14,770 nt of DNA from Gemmatimonadota bacterium. Lineage in GTDB: Bacteria; Gemmatimonadota; Gemmatimonadetes; Longimicrobiales; Gaopeijiaceae. Positions 1 through 7,118 of the stretch are shown here, one piece after another. Location of the stretch: positions 1 through 14,770 of the forward strand of contig SKVI01000342.1 in assembly GCA_007129525.1 (NCBI GenBank), in the 5' to 3' direction. The notes under the pieces were generated by a model. That model saw only the letters and a list, made by a program, of their open reading frames with translations. It did no database searches and was not told the origin of the DNA. Position 1 is the first letter of the stretch. The number at the start of each line of letters is the position of its first letter. The position numbers were made by a program, and so were the translations under genes.

Positions 1-1
1 C

Positions 2-901
2 GCCTCCCCCTGCGGCTGCCACACCCGCTTCCACGGCACCCGGGCGGAGCGCTACCAGGTCTTCCTGCACGTGGACCACGAGACCCTGTTGGTGGAGGGC
101 GAGCCCGGTCGCTCGCACCTGGAGGACGGGAGCCGCGTTGCAGCTGAGACGGCCCGGCGGCTCACCTGCGACGCCAGCGTGGTGGGGGTGATCGAGGCGA
201 GGGGGGAGTCGGCGGGGGACGAGGCCCTGGCACGAGGCGCTGGAGCGGCTCGCCCCACCGCCCGGATTCTGGACATCGGCCGAAAGACGCGGACCATCCC
301 ACCGGCCCTCCGGCGGGCCCTCTACCTTCGCGACGGGGGCTGCCGGTTCCCGGGGTGTGGGGTGCGGTTCACAGAGGGGCACCACGTGAAGCACTGGGCG
401 CTGGGCGGCAGGACGGAGCTGGCGAACCTGGTCTCCCTTTGCCGGTTGCACCACCGGGCGGTGCACGAGGAGGGCTTCGAGGTGCGCCGTACCCGGAGCG
501 GAGACTTCCGCTTCTTTGACCGCAAGGGCTGGCCCCTGCCTCAGCGGCCCCGGGCTACCGGTGTGGGTCGGATGGTGGAGTCGCTCGATCGGCCGCCCCA
601 AACGCTGAAGCAGACCAACCGCGAACTCGGCATCGACCCCCAGTGGCACACCGCGGCAGCGCGTTTCAGAGGAAGCGTCGACGACCCGCGCAACGGGGAG
701 CTCAGGGACCTCATGTTCCGCGCCATGGACGCCCTCGATCCGGTGGAGGACGGGCCGGATCGAACGGAGGAGGAGTCGAACCCGCGGGAGGGGGCGACGG
801 ATGGGGTGGAGGAGGCGGTCAGGCCGGCGGAGGAGCAGCCGGGCCCGGAGGGAGAACGCCTCGGACGAGCGGGGGGGCACGACCCACCTGACGGGCGGTG
901 A
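2..901 (+). CDS. HNH endonuclease, DUF222/13E12 repeat type (5' end missing)
   Basis: The reading frame is open from the left edge, so the true start lies outside; an internal GTG at 71 is not a convincing start because the upstream residues (RYQVFLHVD) match the end of the DUF222 domain. A canonical HNH fold follows: a CRFPGC zinc-type cysteine pair, a GHHVKHW motif (His codons at 380-385 and 392), the central Asn in ANLV (425-427), and CRLHHRAVHE with the last conserved His codons at 449-454 and 464. These HNH domains are metal-dependent nucleases; the family is highly multiplied in some high-GC genomes and its biological role is unclear. After the HNH core comes about 115 residues of low-complexity, Glu/Pro/Gly-rich tail. 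The next gene is 374 bases away, so there is no sign of a shared operon. Family assignment is firm; role is not. Confidence 0.88.
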   Translation, partial: ASPCGCHTRFHGTRAERYQVFLHVDHETLLVEGEPGRSHLEDGSRVAAETARRLTCDASVVGVIEARGESAGDEALARGAGAARPTARILDIGRKTRTIPPALRRALYLRDGGCRFPGCGVRFTEGHHVKHWALGGRTELANLVSLCRLHHRAVHEEGFEVRRTRSGDFRFFDRKGWPLPQRPRATGVGRMVESLDRPPQTLKQTNRELGIDPQWHTAAARFRGSVDDPRNGELRDLMFRAMDALDPVEDGPDRTEEESNPREGATDGVEEAVRPAEEQPGPEGERLGRAGGHDPPDGR

Positions 902-902
902 T

Positions 903-917
903 CCCCTCGCCGAGGGG
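903..917 (+). terminator. Stem-loop directly after the HNH gene stop
   Basis: CCCCTC (903-908), a three-base loop, then GAGGGG (912-917) form a perfect six-pair GC stem that starts one base after the TGA. There is no T-run behind it, so it is a candidate weak or factor-assisted terminator rather than a textbook intrinsic one. Confidence 0.4.
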
Positions 918-1264
918 TGTCGCACAGGCGTGCCGGCTCCGTTCCGTGCCGGACCAATGGCGCCGGGATCCCGTATGACCCACCCACACATTGCGTGAGC
1001 ACCTGGCACGCACGTCGGGGAGGGAAGGGGACGTGAGCTCTGGAGTCTTCCCTGCGAGACCGGACCACCGCTCGGACCCCGGGACCGTCACATCGAGGGG
1101 GCGGAGATCGTTGTGGGAGGTGAGAGCGCCGGCCTTGCACCTGAACGCGCGTTTCCCTGAGTGCCATGGACGCCGAGGGTGATCCGGCCGGGTGCCGTAC
1201 TTTTCGATCAGACTGCGTGAATCACAACGGTTCCGGACGCCCGTCGCCCGGAACGCAACTCATT

Positions 1265-1269
1265 GGAGG
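1265..1269 (+). promoter_or_regulatory. Strong ribosome binding site that decides the start at 1276
   Basis: GGAGG at 1265-1269 lies six bases before the ATG at 1276. An in-frame upstream ATG at 1192 would add 28 residues with no signal-peptide character in front of a normal lipoprotein signal, so 1276 is preferred. Confidence 0.75.
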
Positions 1270-1275
1270 CTTTGG

Positions 1276-1770
1276 ATGTTTTCGTCGAGAAACCCTTTCT
1301 TGGTGCTCGCCCGCGGCCATGGGGCGGTCAGGATCGCTCCCCTCCTGGTCCTGTCCCTCCTTCTTGTGGCCGGGTGTGGCGAGACCACCACCGAGCCGGG
1401 CCCGGATCCCCTGACCTTCCAGGGAACGGTGCAGCCCACGGAGGCCCATCCTGACTTCACCGGGAACGTCTGGATCAACACCACCACGCAGCAGATGGCC
1501 GTCACCGTCTCCTTTGCCGAGGGTCCCGACGCCGACGGCTACGAGTGGGTCGTGCGTGAGGGCAACTGCACTGCCCCGGGTGGCGTCATCGGCTCCGAGG
1601 CCGATTACCCCACTATCATGCCTGACGGCGAGGGAACGTGGGAGGCCCTTCTGGAGTGGGGATTCCGGGATGAGCCCTCGGTGGCCATGGAGGTGGACTT
1701 CATTCCCGCCGGAGGGGGGAGCGCCGAGTTCCTGGGATGCGCCACCCTGGAGCCCCAGCCCGAGGGCTGA
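1276..1770 (+). CDS. Small lipoprotein with SOD-like fold lacking metal ligands
   Basis: Predicted 164-residue lipoprotein. The signal peptide has a hydrophobic core (PLLVLSLLLVAGC) with lipobox VAGC, lipidated Cys34, then a short Thr/Pro/Glu linker. The body (about 46-160) lines up by eye with periplasmic Cu/Zn superoxide dismutase: a GNVWIN strand, a GYEWVVREGNC segment where SodC has GFHIHE..C, a DYPTI..DGEGT stretch, and a final LGCATL strand resembling SodC's second disulfide cysteine region. Cys98 and Cys155 would form the matching disulfide. The HxH copper ligands are replaced by Glu-Trp-Val-Val, so dismutase activity is unlikely. A CHRD-type domain is an alternative reading and would also be missing its histidines. 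The gene stands alone and converges on the susD-like gene. Lipoprotein status is well supported; the fold is an inference. Confidence 0.8.
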   Translation: MFSSRNPFLVLARGHGAVRIAPLLVLSLLLVAGCGETTTEPGPDPLTFQGTVQPTEAHPDFTGNVWINTTTQQMAVTVSFAEGPDADGYEWVVREGNCTAPGGVIGSEADYPTIMPDGEGTWEALLEWGFRDEPSVAMEVDFIPAGGGSAEFLGCATLEPQPEG

Positions 1771-1778
1771 GGCTCCAG
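1747..1778. terminator. Bidirectional hairpin between convergent genes
   Basis: CTGGAGCC (1747-1754) pairs perfectly with GGCTCCAG (1771-1778), and inside it AGCC (1757-1760) pairs with GGCT (1765-1768), separated by a CC/GA internal mismatch. The structure contains the TGA stop of the plus-strand lipoprotein gene (1768-1770) and ends 20 bases before the susD-like stop at 1798-1800. Being symmetric, it could end or attenuate transcription in both directions; no T-run follows on either side. Confidence 0.5.
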
Positions 1779-1797
1779 GCGGCGGGGTGGATCCGGA

Positions 1798-3270
1798 TCA
1801 GTTCAGAAAGGGACTCACCTGGTTCTGGGCCAGGAGCCGGTTCACGTCATAGCGCATGGTCACGACGGTGTCGTCGGGACCGGGGCTGGCCGGGTCGAAG
1901 CGGTTGATGTCCGTGCCGGACGGGATGTAGTCCGGCACGACGCCCACGGTCCCCGGCGACCCGTCGCTGATGGCGGTGTTCTGATCGATCTCCCGGAGCA
2001 TCATGGGAAGGCGAATCCCCATATCGGACATCCGGCGGCCCTCCAGGAACAGGATCTCCTGACGTGCCAGGTGGAAGGCATGCCAGGTCTCCTCGGCTCC
2101 CTCCAGCGCCAGGACGCTGTCCGGATCCAATGATGTCCCGGAGATCGTCGGGATGGGGATCTCCACGTTCGGGCGGTCCAGGACGAGCCCGGCTCGGGGG
2201 GGGCTCGCCGGATCGGCGGCGATGAGGAGGTCCGAGCTCCTCGGCCGTTCCGTGAGGTCGGCGTTCATCCGCTCGTCATCGTCCACGAAGGGTGTCGTGC
2301 CCCGGTCCAGGGCGAGCTGGATGGCGTCGGCCAGGTGGCTCCGGGCCGTGGGCAGGTTCCCTCCGGCCAGGGCCGCTTCGGCCAGGATCAGGTGCATCTC
2401 CTCGGCCTTGGCCACGGCGATTCCCGCTTCACGGCTCAGGTACTTTGGATCCAGGAAGTCCAGCCGGGGAAGCGGTTGCATCTCCTTCAGCGCTCTCACC
2501 ACCAGGTAGATGTGCGGCTGGTTCTCGATGGTGGACCCGTCGAAAAGCTGCTGGAAGAGGAAGTCCGGGTCGGCGGCCAGCACCTGCTCCGCGGCCTGGA
2601 CGGCCGGCCCCGCGCTTCCCAGCGCCCGGTGCGCCCGGGCGATGGCAGCCCGGGCGGGCATGGCGAAGTCTCCGCCGGGGGCCAGGGCCAGGGAGGCGTC
2701 CAGGTCGCTCAACGCCCTCTCCAGGAGCTCGCCGGCCGGCCGGGGCGCGGCGTCCCGCTCAGTTGGGACGTGGGTGAAGTTCTCGCCCTGCAGCAGGTAG
2801 GCCATGCCCCGGTAGTAGTGAGCCTCGGCCAGGTGGGAGTCCGAAGCGCTCTCGTCGCCGGGGGAGATGTCGTCCAGGATGAAGTCGCCGAAGGCCCGCA
2901 TCTCCTGCGCGTTCCAGTAGATGCCCGTGGCAAAGCCTGTGGAGTTCATGTCGGTGGGGGCCACCGACCTGGGGTTGTCCCACACCCCGGAGAGTGCGGT
3001 GCCGTGTACGGAGTAGTTGTCGCTGGTCACCTCGGAGATCACGATCTGGGAGCCGATCATCCGGGCGAACTGGGCGCGCAGCCCGGGCATGAGGGCCCGG
3101 ACGGGCTCCTCCGCCTGGGCCAGGTCGTCGTCGGTAGTCCGGGGGTTTTCAACGGCCGTGGGGTCCATGAAGTCGCATGCGGCCACCAGTCCGATGAGGA
3201 GGGCCATGCCCAGCAGAGCGGGCAGCTGCCCCGCGCTCCGGACGGCTCCGAGCCTACTATGGTTCTTCAT
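1798..3270 (-). CDS. SusD/RagB-family outer-membrane lipoprotein
   Basis: Predicted 490-residue surface lipoprotein acting as the substrate-binding lid on the SusC-like channel encoded just upstream. The signal peptide ends in LIGLVAAC (lipidated Cys32). Family hallmarks are an N-terminal segment of helices with ALMPGLRAQFARMIG, the helical block AEAHYYRGMAYLLQGENF, a second AE-rich helix (AEEMHLILAEAALAGG) and the C-terminal ARQEILFLEGRRMSDMGIRLP motif typical of SusD proteins. The start at 3270 is chosen because GAGGGAG sits eight bases before it and it gives a clean signal peptide. An in-frame ATG at 3321 overlaps the susC stop (TGATG) and would add 17 charged residues; coupling through it cannot be excluded. 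The ligand is unknown, since no glycosidase, protease or regulator gene lies beside the pair. Confidence 0.9.
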   Translation of the reverse strand: MKNHSRLGAVRSAGQLPALLGMALLIGLVAACDFMDPTAVENPRTTDDDLAQAEEPVRALMPGLRAQFARMIGSQIVISEVTSDNYSVHGTALSGVWDNPRSVAPTDMNSTGFATGIYWNAQEMRAFGDFILDDISPGDESASDSHLAEAHYYRGMAYLLQGENFTHVPTERDAAPRPAGELLERALSDLDASLALAPGGDFAMPARAAIARAHRALGSAGPAVQAAEQVLAADPDFLFQQLFDGSTIENQPHIYLVVRALKEMQPLPRLDFLDPKYLSREAGIAVAKAEEMHLILAEAALAGGNLPTARSHLADAIQLALDRGTTPFVDDDERMNADLTERPRSSDLLIAADPASPPRAGLVLDRPNVEIPIPTISGTSLDPDSVLALEGAEETWHAFHLARQEILFLEGRRMSDMGIRLPMMLREIDQNTAISDGSPGTVGVVPDYIPSGTDINRFDPASPGPDDTVVTMRYDVNRLLAQNQVSPFLN

Positions 3271-3320
3271 CCGATCATCTCCCTCGTTTGAGCGGTCCAG
3301 GAATCCGGTTGCGGTGGCCA

Positions 3321-6248
3321 TCAGAACACCACCTCCACACCGAAGCGGAAGGAGCGGGGCGGAGACACCGTGATACTGGTGATTCCGCCCAGCTGGAGTC
3401 CGCCGCCCACGATCCCCGCCAGCTCCGGGTCGACCAGGGGATTCTCGGACCAGACGGCCACGTTCCTGATGCTTCCGTAGATGGTGCCCCGCTGTGCACC
3501 GAGGGCCGTGGCCCAGTTGTCCGGCATGCTGTACCGGGCGGAGATCTCCCGGAGCTTGATCCAGTCACCGTCGAGCATGAAGGCCGAGCGGGCCGAGCTC
3601 TGGCCGTAGGTGCCCAGCGCTTCGCCGGTCTCGGGATCGTGTTCGATGGGAAACTCGAAGTCGTCGTCCAGCAGCTCCCGGCGGAAGATTCCGTTGAAGG
3701 TGGCCCAGACCGAGCCCCAGTCGAACACCTCGTGTCCGGTGGCCCAGTCCGCCATGGCCGACAGGTGAAGCCGGTCGTAAAGGCTCACACGGGTCGAGAA
3801 GCTACCGCTTCGGGTCGGGGTCGGGCTGCCTCCGGTGAATTCGAGTCTCGAGTCGTCGTTCAGGCCGTCTCCGCTGCTGTCGAAGGGGGTGGTGACCCAC
3901 CAGGCGCCCACGGGTCGGCCCTCGGTGACCCGCTGACCGGTCCCGTCGGAGAAGAAGACGCTGAAGTCGGCGGCGCCGCCCATGCTGGCCACCTCGTTGT
4001 CCACGGTCTGGAAGTTGCCTCCCACGCTCCAGGTCAGGTTGCGCCGGTTGATGGCCAGGACGTTCACGTCGATCTCGACGCCAGTGTTGTGGATCTCTCC
4101 CACGTTTCGGATCTGGGTGCCCTGTCCGGTGGCCGGCGGCTCGGGCACGAAGAAGAGGGCGTCCTTGGTCCGGGCGTCGTACCAGGTGAAGTCCAGCCCG
4201 ACCCGGTTGTCGATAAAAGCCGTCTCGAAGCCGATCTCGAAGGTCTCGGTCACCTCGGGGCTCAGATCCGGGTTGCCGGGGTTGTCGAAACGCGCTGCGC
4301 TCTCGCCCCGGAACGAGGTGGCGTCGAAGGTCCGGTCCCGCAGGAAGGGCGGCGGGAACTTGCCCGTCTCCCCGTAGGCGATCCGGAGCTGCAGCTCATC
4401 CACCACGTTCCCCAGGCGGTCGCGAAAGAAGTCCTCCTGACCCAACGCGTAGGTCAGCCCCGCCTTCGGGTAGATCTCGGTGTCCACCTCGTCACCGAAG
4501 CTGGTGCCGCCATCGACGCGGAGCCCCAGGTTCAGAAAGGCCCGATCCCAGAGGCCTATCTGCTCGTCGAGGAAGATCCCGCCCGTGAAGACCTGTTCAC
4601 GATTCTCAAATGCGGTGATGTCGGCGGCTTCGCCGAAGTCCTTGGAGCCCGGCAGCGCGAACTCCCGCCCGAAGGCGTTCACAATGCTCACGTCGTCGCG
4701 GAATCCCTGTACACCCACGGTGAGTCGGGAGGTGATGTCGCCCTCCACCGGGTAGGCAAAGGTGGCTGCCGCGTCGAGGGTCACGGAGGTGAAGCCCCGA
4801 TTCCGTCGGTTCAGCGATCCCTCGGCGTCACCGGGAGTGAAACCGATAGGGTGGAACTGCCGCTGCTCGTTGTTCCGGTGGTCGATCCCGGCGGTGAGGC
4901 GGGCCGTGAAGTACTCCGAGTGCTCGAAACTGAAACCAGAGCTGAACTGGAACCGGTTCACCGACTCGGTGATCTCAGGCATGGTGAAGATGTCGAAGGC
5001 CGTGAGGAAGTTCTCGGCCGAGCGACCCAGGCCGGCGAAGAACATCACGTCTCCCACCTCCAGGGCCGTGATGGGGTCGGCGATGGCGGTCCCGCTGTAG
5101 ATCCGGTTGAAGTTGGAGCGGGTGTAGCCACCGGAGAAGTTGGCCCGGAGCCGGGGGGTGAGTTCTGCCTCCACCCGGCCGCGAAGGTTGTAGGTCTCGT
5201 GGTCGTTCTTGATCTGGACCCCGTCACCCTGCTCGATCTGACCGCTGACGGAGTAGGTGACGTCCGACCCGCCGCCGCTGACGCTCAGGGAGTACCGCTG
5301 CGTGTGGCCGGTCTGGAAGAAGTTCCGCTCAACGAAGTCGGCGGGGATCCCGTCCTCCACCAGGTCGGGATAGATTTCGCCGGCGTCCAGGATGTACTTC
5401 AGCTCCGGTTGATCTGCCCCCTGTTCGATACGGGCCGTGATCTGGGGCGCCCCCGGTGTGCCGCGCTTGGTGAAGATCTGGATCACGCCGGTGGCCGCAT
5501 CCGAGCCGTAGAGGGTGCTGGCGGCACCGCCGCGGGTGATCTCCACCCGCTCGATGTCGGCGGTGAGGAGCTCCGCCAGCGACGAGCTCTGTTCACCTCC
5601 GGTTCCGGCGGCCGTGGACATGGCGTTGTCCACCCTCACTCCATCCACGTAGATGACCGGGGTCTGGGCTCCAAAGACGCTGGAGACACCGCGGAAGTTC
5701 ATCAAAGAGGCGGTGCCGGGTTGGGCCGAGACGTTGCTCACCTGGGCCCCGGCCACTCGTCCCTGAAGGAGCTGATCCAGCGTCTGCACCGGCGCCGTCG
5801 CAATGTCCTCGGCCGTGATCACCGATACCGAGGTGGCCATCTCCCGGCGCCGGGTGGCTTGTCCCACTCCGGTGACCACCATCTCGTCGAGGGCCAGGGC
5901 CGCCACTCGGAGTTCGAAGTCCAGGGTGACGGTCTCGCCGGCGGTCAGGGTCACGGTCTGCCGCTGCTCACCGTAGCCCAGCGACTGGGCCAGGACCTCC
6001 ACCTCACCTGCGGGGACGTCGGTGAGGGTGTAGCGTCCTTCGGGGCCGGCCAGCACCCCGATTCCGGTTCCGGGAACGGAGACCTGGGCTCCGGCAAGGG
6101 GACGCTGGTTCGCGGCGTCGACGATCTGGCCGGTGATCGTGCCCTGTTCCTGGGCCGTCGCCGGGCTTGCGAAGAGGAGGAGGAGCGCAGCCGCTCCGAA
6201 GAGGGCCGGCCACGAACTCCCTCGATGCGAACGAAGGAAGGGGATCAT
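3321..6248 (-). CDS. SusC/RagA-family TonB-dependent outer-membrane receptor
   Basis: Predicted 975-residue TonB-dependent transporter importing a bound ligand across the outer membrane with its SusD-like partner. A signal peptide ends at ATA/Q (about residue 32). Then come a carboxypeptidase-regulatory-like beta domain (about 37-113, GTITGQIVD...PLAGAQVSV...GRYTLTDVP), a TonB-box-like LDEMVVTG (120-127), a plug domain (ITAEDIATAPVQTLDQLLQGR, FRGVSS, VIYVDGVRVDN, IEVTRGGAA-type segment) and a large barrel ending in the usual aromatic residue (VEVVF). Near the C-terminus a GSIRNVAVWS...DPE stretch is characteristic of SusC proteins. The start at 6248 has GAGG a few bases upstream and gives the signal peptide directly; an upstream ATG at 6305 would place 19 unlikely residues before it. 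It forms an operon with susD, 50 bases downstream. Substrate unknown. Confidence 0.94.
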   Translation of the reverse strand: MIPFLRSHRGSSWPALFGAAALLLLFASPATAQEQGTITGQIVDAANQRPLAGAQVSVPGTGIGVLAGPEGRYTLTDVPAGEVEVLAQSLGYGEQRQTVTLTAGETVTLDFELRVAALALDEMVVTGVGQATRRREMATSVSVITAEDIATAPVQTLDQLLQGRVAGAQVSNVSAQPGTASLMNFRGVSSVFGAQTPVIYVDGVRVDNAMSTAAGTGGEQSSSLAELLTADIERVEITRGGAASTLYGSDAATGVIQIFTKRGTPGAPQITARIEQGADQPELKYILDAGEIYPDLVEDGIPADFVERNFFQTGHTQRYSLSVSGGGSDVTYSVSGQIEQGDGVQIKNDHETYNLRGRVEAELTPRLRANFSGGYTRSNFNRIYSGTAIADPITALEVGDVMFFAGLGRSAENFLTAFDIFTMPEITESVNRFQFSSGFSFEHSEYFTARLTAGIDHRNNEQRQFHPIGFTPGDAEGSLNRRNRGFTSVTLDAAATFAYPVEGDITSRLTVGVQGFRDDVSIVNAFGREFALPGSKDFGEAADITAFENREQVFTGGIFLDEQIGLWDRAFLNLGLRVDGGTSFGDEVDTEIYPKAGLTYALGQEDFFRDRLGNVVDELQLRIAYGETGKFPPPFLRDRTFDATSFRGESAARFDNPGNPDLSPEVTETFEIGFETAFIDNRVGLDFTWYDARTKDALFFVPEPPATGQGTQIRNVGEIHNTGVEIDVNVLAINRRNLTWSVGGNFQTVDNEVASMGGAADFSVFFSDGTGQRVTEGRPVGAWWVTTPFDSSGDGLNDDSRLEFTGGSPTPTRSGSFSTRVSLYDRLHLSAMADWATGHEVFDWGSVWATFNGIFRRELLDDDFEFPIEHDPETGEALGTYGQSSARSAFMLDGDWIKLREISARYSMPDNWATALGAQRGTIYGSIRNVAVWSENPLVDPELAGIVGGGLQLGGITSITVSPPRSFRFGVEVVF

Positions 6249-6315
6249 GAAACACCTCGCGGTAGAGGGGACAAGTGCCGCGTTTCCGCAACCTGCAGAC
6301 CGCATCCGACCGATT

Positions 6316-6327
6316 CACGATTTCGTG
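6316..6327. promoter_or_regulatory. Short palindrome in the susC leader
   Basis: CACGA (6316-6320) and TCGTG (6323-6327) are perfect arms around TT. It falls inside the predicted 5' untranslated leader of susC and could be a second protein site; the two-base loop makes an RNA hairpin less likely. Confidence 0.3.
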
Positions 6328-6341
6328 GGGCAGCTACGGAC

Positions 6342-6354
6342 TGATGTTGCATCA
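6342..6354. promoter_or_regulatory. Palindrome overlapping the susC -10 and start site (candidate operator)
   Basis: TGATG (6342-6346) and CATCA (6350-6354) are perfect inverted arms around TTG. The site covers part of the proposed -10 and the expected start point of the susC promoter, the position where a repressor would act. No regulator gene is adjacent. Confidence 0.35.
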
Positions 6355-6379
6355 TGCGGTTCTGGTTGTTCTCTGTCAA
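6351..6379 (-). promoter_or_regulatory. Sigma70-type promoter for the susCD pair
   Basis: On the minus strand a perfect TTGACA -35 (6379 down to 6374) is followed after exactly 17 bases by CATGAT (6356 down to 6351), four of six matches to TATAAT. Initiation would be near 6344, leaving a leader of about 95 bases. It lies in the divergent gap and points toward the receptor gene. Confidence 0.55.
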
Positions 6380-6433
6380 ATGACGCATATTGCCTGAGTT
6401 TCGAACCATCCCTTTGACCCGGAACGCCTCATC

Positions 6434-7099
6434 ATGCCGAACCCGTATCTACCTGCGTTGGTTTCCATTGGACTTGTGACAGCGGTTCTCGCGGTGGGCT
6501 GCTCCGACGCGCCGGAGCCTCCGCCGCCGCCCTCGGACTCCGCTCAGCAGGAGGTCGGCGGGGTGGAGGACATGCAAGCCTTTTGGACCAATCTGCAGGC
6601 CGAGTGCGGCCGGGCGTACGCAGGGGCATTGGCGCTGGAGCCCCCGGGGGACGAGATGCTCACCGGTACCGAAGAACTCGTCGTCCACTTCCGGGAGTGT
6701 GGGGAAGACGAGCTTCGGATTCCCTTCCACGTAGAGATCGAGGAGACCGGGACGTGGGATCGATCCCGGACGTGGGTCCTCCTCCGCGACCGAAACGGGC
6801 TGGAGCTTCGGCACGACCACCGTCGTTCCGATGGGTCCCCTGACGACCGCACCTGGTACGGAGGCATGATCATGGAGGGCGGCACGGAGCACCGACAGGA
6901 CTTCCTCTCTGTGGAGCGGACCGCCGAGTCCGGCTATCAGCGAGGGTGGCGGATCGAGATCATTCCGGGTGAGCGCTACAGCTATGGAACCACCCGTCGG
7001 GGAGAGTGGTCATGGCGGGTGGACTTTGACCTGAATCGGCCGGTGGATGAGCCGCCACCGCCCTGGGGAGCCGAGGAGGGATCCGGCGACCGCCGTTGA
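6434..7099 (+). CDS. Small periplasmic/outer-membrane lipoprotein, unknown function
   Basis: Predicted 221 residues. The signal peptide (MPNPYLPALVSIGLVTAVLAVGC) gives lipidated Cys23, with Ala rather than Leu at -3 of the lipobox, followed by a Pro/Ser/Gln linker. The body has AFWTNLQAECGRAYAGAL, a second cysteine in HFRECGEDELRIPFHV (Cys58 and Cys89, a likely disulfide), then DRSRTWVLLRD, LELRHDHRRSDGSPDD and WYGG. I recall the combination of a Cys-Gly pair, 'DRSRTW', 'HDHR..DG' and 'YGG' from uncharacterised secreted proteins of Bacteroidota and related phyla, but I cannot name a function. It is divergent from susC and could share its control region, and it converges on the serine-hydrolase-like gene 12 bases away. 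The ribosome binding site is weak (GGA about 10 bases before the ATG). Confidence 0.8.
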   Translation: MPNPYLPALVSIGLVTAVLAVGCSDAPEPPPPPSDSAQQEVGGVEDMQAFWTNLQAECGRAYAGALALEPPGDEMLTGTEELVVHFRECGEDELRIPFHVEIEETGTWDRSRTWVLLRDRNGLELRHDHRRSDGSPDDRTWYGGMIMEGGTEHRQDFLSVERTAESGYQRGWRIEIIPGERYSYGTTRRGEWSWRVDFDLNRPVDEPPPPWGAEEGSGDRR

Positions 7100-7103
7100 G
7101 ATT

Positions 7104-7118
7104 CGGCTCTGTCAGCCG
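7104..7118. terminator. Small hairpin between convergent genes
   Basis: CGGCT (7104-7108) and AGCCG (7114-7118) form a five-pair stem with a five-base loop spanning the 12-base gap and the stop codon of the minus-strand gene. Short and without a T-run, so only a weak candidate. Confidence 0.25.

Larger units (their letters stand above)
902..1275. other. Intergenic region without a convincing gene
   Basis: 374 bases between the HNH gene and the SOD-like lipoprotein gene. Open frames here are short and have no recognisable product. Visible items are the stem-loop at 903-917, an inverted repeat CACGTC (1011-1016) / GACGTG (1030-1035) with a purine-rich 13-base loop, and the ribosome binding site just before 1276. 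I could not identify a clear -35/-10 pair. Confidence 0.6.

Noticed and set aside
71..901. GTG at 71 as the start of the HNH gene
   Set aside because: The frame continues to the left edge with residues that fit the end of a DUF222 domain, so the gene is truncated by the window rather than starting here.
1003..1016. TGGCAC resembling a sigma54 -24 element
   Set aside because: The -12 position reads TCGG rather than TTGC at the required spacing, so the match is incomplete.
1011..1035. CACGTC / GACGTG inverted repeat with purine-rich loop
   Set aside because: Six-base arms with a 13-base loop are expected by chance in GC-rich DNA, and it is far from any start or stop; noted only in the intergenic entry.
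3288..6344. A 1018-codon open frame on the plus strand opposite susC
   Set aside because: It is a by-product of high-GC codon bias: it mirrors the well-recognised SusC frame, has no recognisable domains or signal, and its composition (Gly/Val/Asp/His-rich) is typical of antisense shadows.
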